Assembly: GCA_003485955.1 (NCBI GenBank)
Contig: DNHH01000098.1
Location: forward strand, 1 to 5,783
Length of the DNA: 5,783 bases
DNA from: Opitutia bacterium
GTDB taxonomy: Bacteria > Verrucomicrobiota > Verrucomicrobiia > Opitutales > UBA953
Reading direction: 5' to 3'
This document shows, in pieces, positions 4,986 to 5,783 of the stretch. The notes beneath the pieces are model-generated. The model was not told the origin of the DNA. It ran no database searches and worked only from the letters and a program-made list of their open reading frames with translations. Every line of letters begins with the position of its first letter. Positions within the stretch are counted from its first letter, which is position 1. The position numbers and the translations under genes are program-made.

Positions 4986-5783
4986 ATGCACTCACGCCAC
5001 ATCGCCAAAAGCCTTCTACTTCTAATCAGCACCTGGATAAAAAGTCCATGCGCAGAGATTAGTTGGGACAACCAAGCAGGGAGTGCGTCTTGGAGTTCGG
5101 TTACAAATTGGTCGTCGGACGTTTTGCCGGCGAGCGGCGACACCGTTTATTTTTTGGAAACTAGCACCGTCCCGACGTTGATTTCGGTTAACACAAGTTA
5201 CCCTGATACTGGCAGCGCTCTAAATCTTTATTTTAGCGCCGGTCACGACGTCACATTACGCGGGACGGCGAGCACTGAGCTTTATGTAAACTCCATCACC
5301 GTCGCTGACGCCAACTACTACACCTTGGACATATCAGCGATTGGTCGCCAAGCGGCTTCGGGCACCATGCCAATGACTCATGCCGTCTGGAATGTCACTG
5401 AAGGTGGTACGTTATTTATCAAAAGCGCCTTCGGCACAAAAGTCGGCGAGAGTGGTTATTTTACGAAGATTGGGTCAGGAACGTTGCGATTGGGCGAAGC
5501 AATCGTCGGAAACTTAGCAAAGCAATCACTTCAGCTACGTGCGCTCGAGGGCACAACCGAGCTCGGGTATCTTTATGGAAATAGTCTCAATGGAATCGCC
5601 GAGATCGCCGAAGGTGCCACTGTGCGCATCAATGGTTACAACCCGTATACCCTTACCCTGCCGTTTGATTCTGAAGCCTATCATGGTGGTATTGAGCAAT
5701 TAGCTGGGACACTCGATTTAGGCGGGAATGATTTTTGTCTGCGCTCCCTCAGCGGCACCACAACAGGTCAAGTGATTGGCGGA
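4986..5783 (+). CDS. Secreted autotransporter-associated beta-strand (PATR) repeat protein, N-terminal part
   Basis: Translation from ATG at 4986 stays open for 266 codons to the right edge. The first residues MHSRHIAKSLLLLISTWI give a basic n-region and a hydrophobic core, with likely cleavage near SPCA (20-23). Next comes the entry pattern of these proteins, spaced tryptophans then GDTVYF: SWDNQAGSASW (26-36), NWSSDVLP (41-48), GDTVYF (51-56). Repeat-like segments YFTKIGSGTLRLG (158-170) and GTLDLGGNDFCLRSLSGT (241-258) match the F-TK-G-GTL-L-G and GTLDL-GN-SLSGT pattern of PATR beta-helix passengers. The missing part would hold more repeats and a C-terminal sorting or transport region. The nearest upstream in-frame stop is at 4965, with no other start before 4986. 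Its ribosome site is weak. The role is probably at the cell surface; the partner is unknown. Proteins of this kind are abundant in Opitutaceae. Confidence 0.82.
   Translation, partial: MHSRHIAKSLLLLISTWIKSPCAEISWDNQAGSASWSSVTNWSSDVLPASGDTVYFLETSTVPTLISVNTSYPDTGSALNLYFSAGHDVTLRGTASTELYVNSITVADANYYTLDISAIGRQAASGTMPMTHAVWNVTEGGTLFIKSAFGTKVGESGYFTKIGSGTLRLGEAIVGNLAKQSLQLRALEGTTELGYLYGNSLNGIAEIAEGATVRINGYNPYTLTLPFDSEAYHGGIEQLAGTLDLGGNDFCLRSLSGTTTGQVIGG

Noticed and set aside
4864..4995. Longer N-terminus of the lipoprotein from ATG at 4995
   Set aside because: It would bury the signal sequence behind 44 residues and overlap the start of the divergent PATR gene.

Overview
The window looks like chromosomal DNA from a member of the Verrucomicrobiota, probably an Opitutaceae-like lineage. 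This is inferred from gene content and was not searched. The supporting signs are a DUF4838 lipoprotein, the start of a large protein with autotransporter-associated beta-strand (PATR) repeats, weak or absent Shine-Dalgarno sites, GTG starts and short-period tandem repeats between genes. Five protein genes and one tRNA gene are supported. Two of the protein genes are open at the window edges.

Layout. (1) Positions 1-1271, minus strand: a two-gene glycosyltransferase unit. A WaaE/KdtX-like family 2 glycosyltransferase (1271-453, GTG start) is followed after 3 bases by a family 4 glycosyltransferase (449 to beyond position 1). (2) Positions 1272-1611: no gene. There is a small cluster of direct and inverted repeats just upstream of the glycosyltransferases and a hairpin at 1341-1360. 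(3) Positions 1612-1686, plus strand: tRNA-Gly(CCC) with encoded CCA. (4) About 1690-1915: a two-armed repeat with heptamer blocks outside, octamer blocks inside and an imperfect palindrome near the middle. It lies between the 3' ends of the tRNA and the convergent gene, and it reaches into that gene's last codons. (5) Positions 4863-1889, minus strand: a DUF4838 lipoprotein gene followed after 2 bases by a PglC-like phosphoglycosyl transferase. (6) Positions 4864-4985: a short divergent intergenic region. (7) 4986 to beyond the right edge, plus strand: the N-terminal part of a secreted PATR-repeat protein.

How the genes fit together. The phosphoglycosyl transferase would load the first sugar phosphate onto undecaprenyl phosphate, and the two glycosyltransferases could extend a lipopolysaccharide or exopolysaccharide. 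The DUF4838 lipoprotein and the PATR protein are predicted envelope or exported proteins. The region therefore reads as a cell-surface glycan and adhesin neighbourhood. No defence system, integrase, transposase or CRISPR array is visible. The least explained structure is the repeat at about 1690-1915. Its minus-strand heptamers carry TAA in all three frames, supply the stop codon of the phosphoglycosyl transferase and appear to encode a short tail beyond that protein's expected end.
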